Assembly (NCBI RefSeq): GCF_020442045.1
Contig: NZ_JAGRLA010000020.1
Span: forward strand, 1 to 44,566
Length of the DNA stretch: 44,566 nucleotides
Reading direction: 5' to 3'
Source: Bauldia sp.
Lineage (GTDB): Bacteria > Pseudomonadota > Alphaproteobacteria > Rhizobiales > Kaistiaceae
Shown here: positions 15,888-24,742 of the stretch, piece after piece
Layout of the letters: every line of letters begins with the position of its first letter
Numbering within the stretch: position 1 is the first letter of the stretch
Position numbers and translations under genes: made by a program
The notes under the pieces: model-generated
Seen by the model: only the letters and a program-made list of their open reading frames with translations
Told to the model about the DNA's origin: nothing
Database searches by the model: none

Positions 15888-17657
15888 ATGGCCTTTCAGG
15901 CGCCGATTGCCGATATCGTCTTCACGCTGACCGACATCGTCGGTCTCGATCGGGCGATTCTCGGCGATGTCGACTTCGAGACGGTGGAAGCGATCCTGGC
16001 CGAGGCCGGACGGTTCGCCGAAAGGGAGCTTGCGCCGCTGAACCGCGTCGGCGATCGCCAGGGCGTTGTCTTTTCCGGCGGCGCGGTGGCCACGGCGCCG
16101 GGATGGAAGGAGGCATTCCGGCGGTTTGCCGCGGCCGGCTGGAGCGGCATCAGCGCCCACCAGCGCTGGGGCGGCCAGGACCTTCCGGTCATGGTCGAGA
16201 TGGCGATCCAGGAATTGTGGAATGCCGGCGCCGCCGCCTTCGCGACAGGAACCATGCTCTCGGCCGGCGCGGTCATCGCGCTCGAGGCGCATGCCGGCGA
16301 TCCGCTGAAGCGGCTCTATCTTCCGAAACTCGCCGCCGGGACCTGGACCGCGACCATGAACCTGACCGAGCCGCAGGCCGGCTCGGATCTCAATGCCCTG
16401 ACGACGCGGGCGGAGCCCGCCGGGGACGGCACCTACCGGATCAGCGGCCAGAAGATCTTCATCACCTATGGCGAGCACGACCTTGTCGAGAACATAGTCC
16501 ACCTCGTATTGGCGCGATTGCCTGATGCGCCGCCGGGCACGCGCGGGATATCGATGTTCGTGGTCCCGAAATTCCTTGTCGACAGCGACGGAAGACTCGC
16601 TGGCCGGAACGGCGCCGCGGCGAGCGGTATCGAGGACAAGCTGGGGCTGCACGCCGCGCCGACCTGTACGATGACCTACGACGACGCGGTCGGCTTTCTG
16701 GTCGGCGAGGAGAATCGCGGCCTTGCCTGCATGTTCACGATGATGAACGTCACCCGGCTGTCGGTCGGTATCCAGGCGGTCGGCGTCGCCGAAAGGGCGA
16801 GCCAGGAAGCGCTCGCCTATGCCAGGGAGCGCCGGCAGGGACGGGCGCCGGGCTGGACCGGCGCCGAAATGAGCCCGATCGTCGATCATCCCGACGTCCA
16901 GTCGATGCTGATGCGAATGAAGGCCTTCACAGCGGCCTCCCGGTCGATCTGCTACGCCTGCGCCCAGGCGATTGATCAGAGCGAAAGGGGGACCGATGCC
17001 GACAGGCCGATCTGGGCCCGAAGGGCTGCCTTGCTGACCCCGGTTGCCAAGGCATTCTCCACCGATTCCGGCATCGAGGTCGCGTCGCTGGGCATTCAGG
17101 TCCATGGCGGTGCGGGCTATATCGAGGAGACCGGTGCCGCCCAGCATCTTCGCGACGTCCGGGTATTCGCCATCTACGAGGGAACGAACGGAATTCAGGC
17201 CATCGACCTCGTTACGCGGAAGGTGCTGCTGGAAGACGGCGCGGTCGTCGATCGCCTGGTCGGCGAGATGTCGGAGACGGTCGAGCGCCTCCGATCGGCG
17301 GGCACACCCGAAACGGCGGCCGCGGCCGCGCGACTCGAGGCGGCGATCGGGGATCTCCGGGCGGCGACCGCCCATGTCGTCCGATTGTCGCGGGAAGGCC
17401 GTAAGGCTGAGCAGCTCGGTGGTGCGACCGCTTATCTCCGCCTGTTCGGGATGGTATTCGGAGCGGCCCTGCTGGCCCGGGCATTGCTTGGCCAACGCGG
17501 GACCGGACGAAACGGGCGCATGGTTGCGATCGCGCGCTATTTCACGGAGTGCTTGCTTGGCGAGACCACCGGCCTCCGGCGTATTGTCGAGGCGGGTGCC
17601 GCGGGGCTGGAGGCCCAGGCCCTGGCCGCGCTGTCTGTATCTCCGGCGACGAATTGA
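15888..17657 (+). CDS. Acyl-CoA dehydrogenase with C-terminal extension
   Basis: This flavoenzyme oxidises an acyl-CoA to the 2-enoyl-CoA. The 589-residue protein starts at an ATG preceded by GGAGGACAT. The N-terminal lid begins MAFQAPIADIVFTL. The FAD-binding middle includes MNLTEPQAGSDLNALTTRA and GQKIFITYGEHDL. The likely catalytic glutamate is in AIYEGTNGIQAIDLV near residue 432. The last roughly 120 residues match the Acyl-CoA_dh_C extension (PF12806 type) seen in long members such as DmdC-like and fatty acyl-CoA dehydrogenases; the substrate cannot be told. A crotonase gene follows after 22 bases, so the two probably work in one oxidation pathway. Confidence 0.93.
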   Translation: MAFQAPIADIVFTLTDIVGLDRAILGDVDFETVEAILAEAGRFAERELAPLNRVGDRQGVVFSGGAVATAPGWKEAFRRFAAAGWSGISAHQRWGGQDLPVMVEMAIQELWNAGAAAFATGTMLSAGAVIALEAHAGDPLKRLYLPKLAAGTWTATMNLTEPQAGSDLNALTTRAEPAGDGTYRISGQKIFITYGEHDLVENIVHLVLARLPDAPPGTRGISMFVVPKFLVDSDGRLAGRNGAAASGIEDKLGLHAAPTCTMTYDDAVGFLVGEENRGLACMFTMMNVTRLSVGIQAVGVAERASQEALAYARERRQGRAPGWTGAEMSPIVDHPDVQSMLMRMKAFTAASRSICYACAQAIDQSERGTDADRPIWARRAALLTPVAKAFSTDSGIEVASLGIQVHGGAGYIEETGAAQHLRDVRVFAIYEGTNGIQAIDLVTRKVLLEDGAVVDRLVGEMSETVERLRSAGTPETAAAAARLEAAIGDLRAATAHVVRLSREGRKAEQLGGATAYLRLFGMVFGAALLARALLGQRGTGRNGRMVAIARYFTECLLGETTGLRRIVEAGAAGLEAQALAALSVSPATN

Positions 17658-17679
17658 AGGACGAGGGAACCAAGCCCCG

Positions 17680-18432
17680 ATGGACGAACATATTTCGATC
17701 GATGTGAAGGAGGGGGTGCAGACCATCCGAATCGACCGGCCGGAAAAGAGCAATGCGATTTCGGCGGAGATGTACGAGACGGTGGCGGATGCGCTCGCGC
17801 TTGCCGACCACGACACGGGTATCCGCGTCGTCCTCTTCGCCGGCATGCCCGGTGTCTTCACGGCGGGCCACGATGTCGACGATCTGAGGAGCCATTTCGA
17901 GGCGAGCACCTTCGGCGAGAGTTCGCTGCGTTTCGTCAAGACGCTGGCGACGCTCGACAAGCCGGTCGTCGCGGCGGTCGACGGCCTCGCGGTCGGCATC
18001 GGCACCACGATGCTGTTTCATTGCGACTTCGTCGTTGCCAGCGAGTGGTCCGTCTTTTCCTCGCCATGCGCCGGCCTCGGCATGCCGCCGGAGGCGGGAT
18101 CGAGCCTGCTCGCGCCCAATATCATGGGCTACCACCTGGCCTTCGAACTGATGGTGATGGGCGAACAATTCGATGCCCAGCGGGCGTTGATGGCCGGGCT
18201 CATCAACCGCATTGTCGTGCCGGAGGACCTCGAGCCGGTGGCGCTGAGCTATGCCCGCGCCCTGTCCGCCAAGCCGCCGCAGGCAGTCCGGCTTGCAAGA
18301 CGGCTGATGCGGGGCGATCGTCGCGAGGTCGTCCATCGGATAACCCAGGAGGCGAACAGCTTTCCCGACCTCCTCCATTCGCCGGCAGCGCATGATGCGC
18401 TGCTCGAATTTCTCGACCGCAACCGGACATAG
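17680..18432 (+). CDS. Enoyl-CoA hydratase/isomerase family protein, possibly an isomerase
   Basis: The 250-residue crotonase-fold protein shows the family frame: RIDRPEKSNAIS, the oxyanion-hole segment GVFTAGHDVDDL, and ALMAGLINRIVVPEDL. The glutamate positions of true hydratases are not kept: GLAVGIGTTML has Thr near 109 where hydratases have Glu, and the second site reads SPC instead of xPE. It does carry MPPEAGSS, with Glu near 138, the place of the catalytic acid in delta3,delta2-enoyl-CoA isomerases. It may therefore isomerise unsaturated acyl-CoAs. It forms an operon with the dehydrogenase upstream and probably with the deacetylase 18 bases downstream. Confidence 0.88.
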   Translation: MDEHISIDVKEGVQTIRIDRPEKSNAISAEMYETVADALALADHDTGIRVVLFAGMPGVFTAGHDVDDLRSHFEASTFGESSLRFVKTLATLDKPVVAAVDGLAVGIGTTMLFHCDFVVASEWSVFSSPCAGLGMPPEAGSSLLAPNIMGYHLAFELMVMGEQFDAQRALMAGLINRIVVPEDLEPVALSYARALSAKPPQAVRLARRLMRGDRREVVHRITQEANSFPDLLHSPAAHDALLEFLDRNRT

Positions 18433-18450
18433 CGCCCCGAGGACTTGCCA

Positions 18451-19377
18451 TTGGCCACGCTTCTAGTCTCCGACGGGATTTTTCTCGAGCACCGCGTGCC
18501 GGAAGGTCATCCCGAACGACCGGAACGCCTGCGGGCCATTACCGATGCCCTGACCGCCGATCAGTTCGATCCGCTGATCCGGCGCGGCGCCAAGCCGGTC
18601 GACGACGCTGTCCTGACGACGGCCCATACGGAGGCGTATGTCGCCCTGCTGCGAAGCAGGATGCCGGACGAGGGCGAGGTGCCGCTCGACGCCGATACCT
18701 GGGTTTCGCCTAGAAGCTTCGAGGTCGCGTCGAATGCCGCCGGCGCCGCCTGCCTCGCCGTCGACGCGGTGATGGACGGCGAGGCCGCGAACGCCTTCTG
18801 CGCGATCAGGCCGCCGGGCCATCACGCCGAGGCCGGCGAGGCCATGGGCTTCTGCCTTTTCGCCAATGCCGTCATCGCCGCCAGGCATGCCCAGCGCGTC
18901 CACGGCGCCGAACGCGTCGCGATTCTCGACTGGGACGTCCATCACGGCAACGGGACGCAGGCGATCGTCTGGTCCGACCCGACGATTCTCTATGGCTCGA
19001 CCCACGAGATGCCGCTCTATCCGGGAACCGGAGCCAAGTCCGAGGTCGGCGCCGGGAATATCTTCAATGCGCCGCTGTCGGCCGGCGCGGGCGGAGTCGA
19101 ATTCGAGGAAGCCTTCTCTTCGCGCCTCCTGCCGGCGACCAATGCCTTCGCGCCCGACCTCATCATCATCTCCGCCGGCTTCGACGCCCACTGGCGCGAT
19201 CCGCTCGCCTCGCTGAATCTCCGCGAGGAGGATTTCGCCTGGGCGACCGAGGAGCTGATGCGCCTTGCCGACCGGCATTGCGGCGGGCGCATCGTCAGCG
19301 TTCTCGAGGGCGGCTACGATCTGCAGGGCCTCGCCATGTCGGTCGCCGCCCATGTCGACGCCCTGATGAAGGCCTGA
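18451..19377 (+). CDS. Histone deacetylase family (class II type) amidohydrolase
   Basis: The 308-residue zinc amidohydrolase of the HDAC/acetoin utilisation/acetylpolyamine hydrolase superfamily shows GHPERPERLRAI near the N-terminus, IRPPGHHAEAGEAMGFC with the tandem His pair, the metal-binding DWDVHHGNGTQAI, SAGFDAHWRDPLAS with its metal Asp, and LEGGYDLQGL. The natural substrate in bacteria is uncertain. I chose TTG at 18451 because GAGG sits 8 bases upstream; an in-frame TTG six bases earlier lies too close to it. Genes of this family commonly stand next to xseB in this order; here a cupin/MarR pair lies between. Confidence 0.92.
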   Translation: MATLLVSDGIFLEHRVPEGHPERPERLRAITDALTADQFDPLIRRGAKPVDDAVLTTAHTEAYVALLRSRMPDEGEVPLDADTWVSPRSFEVASNAAGAACLAVDAVMDGEAANAFCAIRPPGHHAEAGEAMGFCLFANAVIAARHAQRVHGAERVAILDWDVHHGNGTQAIVWSDPTILYGSTHEMPLYPGTGAKSEVGAGNIFNAPLSAGAGGVEFEEAFSSRLLPATNAFAPDLIIISAGFDAHWRDPLASLNLREEDFAWATEELMRLADRHCGGRIVSVLEGGYDLQGLAMSVAAHVDALMKA

Positions 19378-19380
19378 GCG

Positions 19381-19755
19381 CTACTCCGCCCAGGGGGGCG
19401 TGAAAGGCGGGGCATCGCCGATCATTGCTTGCCCGCCGACAGGGAGGACGGCGACCGCCTCGAAAGGCTCCGTACCGGGATTGTAGAGGGCGAATTCGGT
19501 GTCGGGCGGAACAATGACGGCGCTGCCCGCGGTGAATTCCGATTCCGTCCCGTCGATCGAAACGCGAGCCGAGCCGGAAATGGCGACGAGGATTTCCTCG
19601 CGGCTCAAGCGGTGGATATTGGCCGGCGTTCCCGGCCGCATGACGACGCGCCAGACCGAATTCTCGCTGGCGCCGCGGCTGGGGGCGGCAAGACCCGTGA
19701 AGGTCACGCCCGGAATATCGAATGTCGGCGCTGACCGGGCGGATATGATGGGCAT
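19381..19755 (-). CDS. Cupin-domain protein
   Basis: This 124-residue single-domain cupin starts at an ATG with AAGGAGG upstream. The barrel strands run from VVMRPGTPANIHRLSREEILVAISGSARVSIDG to GSAVIVPPDTEFALYNPG. The first metal motif is reduced (one His and the Glu pair instead of HxH) and the second motif lacks its His, so metal binding is doubtful and the protein may be a small-molecule sensor or a degenerate enzyme. It is divergent from a MarR-type regulator. Its predicted promoter is bracketed by two copies of one palindrome, so it is probably the regulator's target. The stop lies 3 bases from the deacetylase stop. Confidence 0.82.
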   Translation of the reverse strand: MPIISARSAPTFDIPGVTFTGLAAPSRGASENSVWRVVMRPGTPANIHRLSREEILVAISGSARVSIDGTESEFTAGSAVIVPPDTEFALYNPGTEPFEAVAVLPVGGQAMIGDAPPFTPPWAE

Positions 19756-19780
19756 CGCATGCCTCCTTGCGGATGGGGTT

Positions 19781-19809
19781 TTGGTGTTTGGGGTCGGTTC
19801 GCGTATGGT
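19781..19809 (+). promoter_or_regulatory. Predicted promoter of the MarR gene
   Basis: TTGGTG (19781-19786), 17 bases, TATGGT (19804-19809). Operator 1 begins at the last base of the -10, so a bound repressor would cover the start site. Confidence 0.45.
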
Positions 19810-19821
19810 CAAGTACCTTGA
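19809..19821. promoter_or_regulatory. MarR operator 1
   Basis: TCAAG-TAC-CTTGA is a perfect 5-base dyad with a 3-base centre. It abuts the -10 boxes of both predicted divergent promoters. Confidence 0.7.
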
Positions 19822-19849
19822 CTATATTGAAAGGCGGTCTATTGGTCAA
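19821..19849 (-). promoter_or_regulatory. Predicted promoter of the cupin gene
   Basis: On the minus strand: TTGACC (19849-19844), a 17-base spacer and TATAGT (19826-19821). This is close to consensus. The -35 overlaps operator 2 and the -10 touches operator 1, the layout expected for tight repression. Confidence 0.6.
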
Positions 19850-20300
19850 GAAACTTGACGAAAATGATTGGCCGGACGCACTGGACCATGTCGGCTGGCG
19901 CCTGTGGCAGGCGACGCAGCGCTGGAAGCGTGAACTCGACGAGGGCCTTGTCGCCATGGGCCACCCGTGGGCCGCGGAGGCACGCGCCAACGTCATCATG
20001 CATGTCGGGCGGTCGGGGATTCGCCAGTCCGAACTGGTCCGTCGCATGGGGCTGAGCAAGCAGGCGGTCCAGCAGCTTCTCGACGGCCTCGTCGCCGACG
20101 GGATCGTCGAGCGGCGGCCCGATCCCGAGGACAGTCGCGCCAGGCGTATCGTGTTCACCGCTGCGGGCCGCCGGATGCTAGGCGATTCCAACCGTGTGAA
20201 GAAACGGATCGAGGACGACTATCGCTCGGTCCTCGGCGAAAAGCGCTTCCGCGCCCTGATGGATATGCTGGCCGAGCTCAACGAACGTCCGCCGGACTGA
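19842..20300 (+). CDS. MarR-family winged-helix transcriptional regulator
   Basis: The protein has 152 residues if it starts at TTG 19842, which is preceded by AAAGGCGG; the frame stays open further upstream but without a ribosome site. The winged helix-turn-helix is clear: SELVRRMGLSKQAVQQLLDGLVADGIVERRPDPEDSRARRIVFTAAGRRML, where PEDSRARRI is the wing with its typical Asp-x-Arg. Flanking helices (GWRLWQATQRWKREL; RVKKRIEDDYRSVLGEKRFRALMDMLAEL) form the dimer interface. Operator 2 overlaps the first codons, so autorepression is likely. The ligand is unknown. Confidence 0.9.
   Translation: MVKKLDENDWPDALDHVGWRLWQATQRWKRELDEGLVAMGHPWAAEARANVIMHVGRSGIRQSELVRRMGLSKQAVQQLLDGLVADGIVERRPDPEDSRARRIVFTAAGRRMLGDSNRVKKRIEDDYRSVLGEKRFRALMDMLAELNERPPD
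19846..19858. promoter_or_regulatory. MarR operator 2
   Basis: TCAAG-AAA-CTTGA has the same arms as operator 1, and the centres are 37 bases apart. It overlaps the cupin -35 box and the start of the MarR coding sequence. Confidence 0.7.
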
Positions 20301-20307
20301 GCCGGGG

Positions 20308-20336
20308 TTGGCCGACTCGCCGCCGGAACCTATAGA
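20308..20336 (+). promoter_or_regulatory. Predicted promoter of xseB
   Basis: TTGGCC (20308-20313), 17 bases, TATAGA (20331-20336), giving a leader of about 45 bases before the xseB ATG. Confidence 0.55.
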
Positions 20337-20389
20337 ATGGGCGGATCAAGCCGAGGAACCGGCCGTCGTGAGGCCGCCAAGGAGACAGA

Positions 20390-20644
20390 ATGCCGGACAA
20401 TCAGCCCGTTGCCGTGAGCGAACTCTCCTTCGAAAAGGCTCTCGAGGAGCTGGAATCGATCGTCCAGCGGCTGGAGCGGGGCCAGGTCGATCTCGAGGAG
20501 TCGATTTCCATCTATGAGCGCGGCGAGGCGCTCAAGGCGCATTGCGAGAAGCTGCTGAAGGAGGCCGAGGGCAGGGTCGACAGGATCAGGGTCGGCGCCG
20601 GCGGCGAAGCGACCGGATCCGAGCCCCTCGACGGCGGGTCCTGA
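20390..20644 (+). CDS. xseB: Exodeoxyribonuclease VII small subunit
   Basis: XseB is the small subunit that assembles in several copies around XseA to form exonuclease VII, which degrades single-stranded DNA. The 84-residue protein contains [51 protein letters not shown], the two-helix coiled region that defines the family. The ATG follows AAGGAGACAGA. xseA is not in the window. Pirin and dxs follow on the same strand. Confidence 0.96.
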   Translation: MPDNQPVAVSELSFEKALEELESIVQRLERGQVDLEESISIYERGEALKAHCEKLLKEAEGRVDRIRVGAGGEATGSEPLDGGS

Positions 20645-20708
20645 TTCGCGCCGCTTGCATCGCTTCGGCGCGGCGCTATCTCAGTCGTTTCGCACAACGG
20701 AGTCTCCC

Positions 20709-21626
20709 ATGCGTCCGCTTCCAATGCCCGATCCCGGTTTCGGCGACGCCGGCGCCGCCGACCTGATCGATGCCGTCGTCGTCCCGCGCACCAAGGATCT
20801 TGGCGGCTTCACCGTCGGCCGCGTGCTGCCCGCGATCGAGCGGCGGATGGTCGGGCCCTTCATCCTGATGGACCAGGCCGGTCCCGCCGAGATCCTGATG
20901 ACCGAGAAGTTCGACGTCCGGCCGCATCCTCATATCGGACTCGCCACGGTTACCTACATCCATGATGGCGCCTTCGTGCATCGCGACTCGATCGGAAACG
21001 AACAAACCATTCTTCCGGGCGAGGTGAACTGGATGACGGCTGGAAGCGGGATCGCCCATTCGGAACGGGGACCCAGGGAATTCCGCGGCGAGCGCCACAA
21101 GCTCTTCGGGTTCCAGACATGGGTCGCCTTGCCGAGGGAGCACGAGGAGGCGGCGCCGACATTCACCCATCACGGGCGCGATGCGCTGCCGGTCTTCGGC
21201 GGCGACGGAGCGACCGTGCGGCTGATCGTCGGCTCACTCTACGGTGAGCGGTCGCCGGTCGAAACCTTCAGCGACATGTTCTACGCCGATGTCACGCTCG
21301 AAGCCGGTGCCAGGCTGCCGATCGACGCCGGCCACGAGGAAAGGGCCGCCTATGTGGTGGAGGGCGCGATCGAAGTCGGCGGCGACCGGTTCGACGCGAC
21401 GCGTCTCGTGGTCTTCAAGCCGGGCGACAGCCTGGTCGTCAGGGCGCTCGCCCCGACCCGGCTGATGCTGCTTGGCGGCGAGGCCATGGATGGCCCCAGG
21501 CATATCTGGTGGAATTTTGTCTCTTCTTCGAAGGAACGGATCGAGGAAGCCAAGAATGACTGGAAACTGGGCCGTTTCGACAAGGTCTTCGGGGACGAGG
21601 AGGAATTCATCCCGATGCCCGATTGA
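20709..21626 (+). CDS. Pirin family protein
   Basis: The 305-residue bicupin starts at ATG 20709 (GGAG upstream). The N-terminal cupin keeps the Fe-binding set: [15 protein letters not shown] with two His, and [12 protein letters not shown] with the third His and a Glu. MDQAGPAEI and the C-terminal Pirin_C domain ([43 protein letters not shown]) are typical. Bacterial pirins vary: some are quercetin 2,3-dioxygenases, others bind metabolic enzymes. It stands between xseB and dxs; I believe these are adjacent in most relatives, so it may be a later insertion. A possible weak promoter (TTGCAT, 16 bases, TATCTC) starts at 20655. Confidence 0.92.
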   Translation: MRPLPMPDPGFGDAGAADLIDAVVVPRTKDLGGFTVGRVLPAIERRMVGPFILMDQAGPAEILMTEKFDVRPHPHIGLATVTYIHDGAFVHRDSIGNEQTILPGEVNWMTAGSGIAHSERGPREFRGERHKLFGFQTWVALPREHEEAAPTFTHHGRDALPVFGGDGATVRLIVGSLYGERSPVETFSDMFYADVTLEAGARLPIDAGHEERAAYVVEGAIEVGGDRFDATRLVVFKPGDSLVVRALAPTRLMLLGGEAMDGPRHIWWNFVSSSKERIEEAKNDWKLGRFDKVFGDEEEFIPMPD

Positions 21627-21814
21627 GGTGGCGGAACGGTCCGCCCGCACCGGAAGCCGCGGATGGACCGATCATTAACGTCTCGCCAGCCATGGCGCCT
21701 TCCGTGTCCGCCGCCGCGGGACTTCGTGATGCGTGCCTTAATTCGGGCTGCTATAACCCTTTTTCGATGCAACCGAGACCGCCCGAATCAACCGCAGGAT
21801 CTCCCGCCGCGAAG

Positions 21815-23731
21815 ATGACAGCCTCACCAACGCCGCTCCTCGACAAGGTGCGCCTGCCGGAGGATCTCCGCAGTCTCGAACCGACACAGCTCCGGCAGCT
21901 CGCGGACGAGTTGCGGCAGGAGACGATCTCCGCCGTTTCGGTGACCGGCGGGCATCTCGGCGCCGGCCTTGGCGTCGTCGAGCTGACCGTCGCGCTGCAC
22001 TACGTCTTCGATACGCCGCGGGACCGGATCGTCTGGGATGTCGGCCATCAGGCCTATCCGCACAAGATTCTCACCGGTCGCCGGGACCGGATCAGGACGC
22101 TCCGGCAGGCCGGCGGGCTGTCCGGCTTCACCAAACGCGCCGAAAGCGAATACGACCCCTTCGGCACCGCGCATTCCTCGACCTCGATCTCGGCGGGGCT
22201 CGGCATGGCGGTAGCCCGCGATCTCGCCGACGGCGACAACAACGTCGTCGCCGTGATCGGCGATGGCGCGATGTCGGCGGGCATGGCCTATGAGGCGATG
22301 AACAATGCCGGGCATCTCAAGTCGCGGCTGATCGTCGTCCTCAACGACAACGACATGTCGATCGCACCGCCGGTCGGGGCGATGTCGGCTCATCTGGCGA
22401 AGCTGGTCTCCGGTCGCACCTACCGGAATTTCCGCAACTTCGCCAAGCGGGTGCTCGATCGCTTTCCCCGCTTTTTCCGCGACAAGGCGAAGCTCACCGA
22501 GGAATTCACCCGCAGCTTCTTCACCGGCGGGACGCTCTTCGAGGAGCTCGGCTTCTACTATGTCGGGCCGATCGACGGGCATAATCTCGACCATCTGCTG
22601 CCGGTGCTGCAGAATGTCCGCAGCATGCGGAACGGACCGGTGCTCGTCCACGTCGTGACGAAGAAGGGCAAGGGCTATGCCCCGGCCGAAGCCTCGGCCG
22701 ACAAGTATCACGGTGTTGCCAAATTCGATGTCGTGACCGGCAAGCAGGCCAAGAGCACGGCGAACGTTCCCGCCTATACCAAGGTCTTCGCCAACGCCCT
22801 CATCCGCGAGGCCGAGGCCGATGACAAGATCGTCGCGGTGACCGCGGCGATGCCGGGAGGCACCGGCCTCGACCTGTTTGCCGAGCGCTTTCCGGGGCGC
22901 TGCTTCGACGTCGGCATTGCCGAGCAGCACGCGGTGACCTTCGCGGCCGGGCTCGCGACGGAAGGCTACAAGCCGTTTGCCGCGATCTATTCGACCTTCC
23001 TGCAGCGCGCCTATGACCAGGTCGTCCACGATGTGGCGATCCAGAGCCTGCCCGTGCGCTTCGCGATCGACCGGGCCGGATTCGTCGGCGCCGACGGCGC
23101 GACCCATGCCGGCTCCTTCGACACGACCTATCTCGCCTGCCTGCCGGGCTTCGTCGTCATGGCGCCGGGCGACGAGGCGGAGCTCGTCCATATGGTGGCG
23201 ACGGCGGCGGCGATCGACGATCGGCCGTCGTCCTTCCGCTATCCGCGCGGCGAGGGGATTGGCGTCGACATGCCGGAGGTTGGCGTGCCGCTCGAGATCG
23301 GGCGCGGCCGGGTTCTGCGCGAGGGCAGCAAGGTGGCCATCCTGTCCTTCGGCGGCCGGCTGGGCGAATGCCTGCGCGCGGCGGAGGAACTCGACGCCCA
23401 CGGTCTCTCCACCACGGTCGCCGATGCCCGCTTCGCCCGTCCCCTGGACACGGCGCTGGTCGACCGTCTGGCCCGCGAGCATGAGGTGCTGCTGACGGTC
23501 GAAGAAGGGGCGATCGGCGGTTTTGCCAGTCACGTCCTCAATCACCTGGCGACCTCCGGCGCGCTCGACAGCGGCGTCAAGGTGCGGCCGCTGACCCTGC
23601 CCGATCGCTTTGTGGACCAGGACAAGCCGGATGCCATGTATGCGGCCGCCGGGCTCGATGCGGCGGGCATTGTCGCGGCCGCCTTCGCCGCGCTTGGCCG
23701 CGATGGCGGTGCCGCGGTGCTGCGCGCCTGA
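21815..23731 (+). CDS. dxs: 1-deoxy-D-xylulose-5-phosphate synthase
   Basis: Dxs condenses pyruvate and glyceraldehyde 3-phosphate in the first step of the MEP isoprenoid pathway. The protein has 638 residues from ATG 21815 (start [12 protein letters not shown], the usual beginning). An upstream in-frame ATG at 21767 would add 16 Pro/Ser-rich residues and lacks a ribosome site. Motifs: [16 protein letters not shown], the thiamine-diphosphate motif [49 protein letters not shown] with the catalytic Glu, and [22 protein letters not shown] box at 21752-21757 suggests its own promoter, though no good -35 is visible. A copper cassette follows where I would expect tlyA. Confidence 0.97.
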   Translation: MTASPTPLLDKVRLPEDLRSLEPTQLRQLADELRQETISAVSVTGGHLGAGLGVVELTVALHYVFDTPRDRIVWDVGHQAYPHKILTGRRDRIRTLRQAGGLSGFTKRAESEYDPFGTAHSSTSISAGLGMAVARDLADGDNNVVAVIGDGAMSAGMAYEAMNNAGHLKSRLIVVLNDNDMSIAPPVGAMSAHLAKLVSGRTYRNFRNFAKRVLDRFPRFFRDKAKLTEEFTRSFFTGGTLFEELGFYYVGPIDGHNLDHLLPVLQNVRSMRNGPVLVHVVTKKGKGYAPAEASADKYHGVAKFDVVTGKQAKSTANVPAYTKVFANALIREAEADDKIVAVTAAMPGGTGLDLFAERFPGRCFDVGIAEQHAVTFAAGLATEGYKPFAAIYSTFLQRAYDQVVHDVAIQSLPVRFAIDRAGFVGADGATHAGSFDTTYLACLPGFVVMAPGDEAELVHMVATAAAIDDRPSSFRYPRGEGIGVDMPEVGVPLEIGRGRVLREGSKVAILSFGGRLGECLRAAEELDAHGLSTTVADARFARPLDTALVDRLAREHEVLLTVEEGAIGGFASHVLNHLATSGALDSGVKVRPLTLPDRFVDQDKPDAMYAAAGLDAAGIVAAAFAALGRDGGAAVLRA

Positions 23732-23782
23732 GAGGCGATCTGACGCGGCGTTCCGCGTTCCCGACGTGCTAGAGATGTGTCG

Positions 23783-24160
23783 ATGAGACAGAGGTCGTTC
23801 CTTGCCGCGGCGAGAAGCCGGGATGGCCGGTCGCTGGCGCGCGCGCTGGCGATCCTCCTGCTTTTCAACCTCTTCGCGGCGGGGCTCCATACCGGGGCCA
23901 TGGCGGCGGGCGAGGGGAGCGGGCTTGTCCTCTGCCTGGGATCGTCCGGCGGCGGCGAACCCGTGGCGCCGATCTCGCACCGGAGCGATTGCTGCTTCAC
24001 CGGCTGCGTCACGACGCCGGCCGGCCTGCCTGTGTGCGGCGACCTTGCCCTGTTCATACCGGAGCGGCTGTCCGATCGCCCCGATCTCGGCGACGTGGTC
24101 GCGCTTGCTGCCCCCGGCCCCGAAAGACCCCGCGCTAGGGGCCCTCCCTTCCCCGCCTGA
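23783..24160 (+). CDS. Small exported DUF2946-like protein of a copper cassette
   Basis: The 125-residue protein has a basic N-terminus followed by a hydrophobic signal-like helix (ALAILLLFNLFAAGL) ending near AMAAG, then a Cys-containing segment LVLCLG and the cluster SDCCFTGC. The tail is Pro/Arg-rich. This resembles small DUF2946-type proteins often found beside PCuAC and SCO copper chaperones; the family call is from pattern memory. The cysteines could bind copper, which is inference. GTG 23777 is an alternative start. Confidence 0.6.
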   Translation: MRQRSFLAAARSRDGRSLARALAILLLFNLFAAGLHTGAMAAGEGSGLVLCLGSSGGGEPVAPISHRSDCCFTGCVTTPAGLPVCGDLALFIPERLSDRPDLGDVVALAAPGPERPRARGPPFPA

Positions 24161-24241
24161 GACCAACCGACTTCGCTTTCGTTCTCAGGTCGCGGAGCGC
24201 GCGTGGTGCGCTGGATTCCGCGTATTTCAAGGGGAAATTCC

Positions 24242-24742
24242 ATGTTTTTCCGTACTTTCGTCGCCGCTGCCGCGGTCGCCTTGACCTTCACGGGGCAGGC
24301 ATTCGCGCAGGAGGTCACCGTCGGCAGCCTGACGCTGACCGGTCTGTGGACCCGCGCGACGCCGCCAAACGCGCCGGCCGGCGGCGGCTTCCTGACCATC
24401 ACCAATGACGGCGACGAGCCGGATCGGCTCGTTGCCGTGTCGTCTCCCGGCGTGAAGACCGGCGAGATTCACGAAATGAAGGTCGAGGACGGGGTGATGA
24501 CCATGCGGCCGCTCGAGGACGGGCTGGAAATTCCCGCCCACGGCAGCGTCACCCTTGCCCCGGGCGGATACCACCTCATGTTCATCGGGCTGGAGAAGCC
24601 CTTCGTCGAGGGTGAGGAACTGCCGGTGACGCTGACCTTCGCCGGGGCCGGGTCGGTCGACGTCGTCCTTCCCGTCGCGGCGATGGGCTCCAAGGGACCT
24701 TCCGGCGGCGACGGCCAGAAGAAGATGGACATGAAGCAATGA
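24242..24742 (+). CDS. Periplasmic copper chaperone PCu(A)C
   Basis: The 166-residue protein starts at ATG 24242 after AAGGGGAAATTCC. A signal peptide (MFFRTFVAAAAVALTFTGQAFA) is cut before QEVTVG. The copper site of the family, His and Met ligands on opposite strands, is seen in GEIHEMKVEDGVMTMRPL and GGYHLMFIGL. It carries Cu(I) in the periplasm and helps SCO proteins build the CuA centre of cytochrome oxidase. The C-terminal tail is Lys/Met-rich (KKMDMKQ). It overlaps the SCO gene by ATGA, so the two are translated together. Confidence 0.94.
   Translation: MFFRTFVAAAAVALTFTGQAFAQEVTVGSLTLTGLWTRATPPNAPAGGGFLTITNDGDEPDRLVAVSSPGVKTGEIHEMKVEDGVMTMRPLEDGLEIPAHGSVTLAPGGYHLMFIGLEKPFVEGEELPVTLTFAGAGSVDVVLPVAAMGSKGPSGGDGQKKMDMKQ

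Noticed and set aside
15864..18008. Open frame of 714 codons on the minus strand opposite the acyl-CoA dehydrogenase
   Set aside because: It is the mirror of a conserved enzyme in a high-GC genome, with low-complexity charged composition and no domain.
21824..24166. Open frame of 780 codons on the minus strand opposite dxs and the DUF2946-like gene
   Set aside because: It is longer than dxs itself, but only because GC-rich third positions remove stops; no start signal or family motif.
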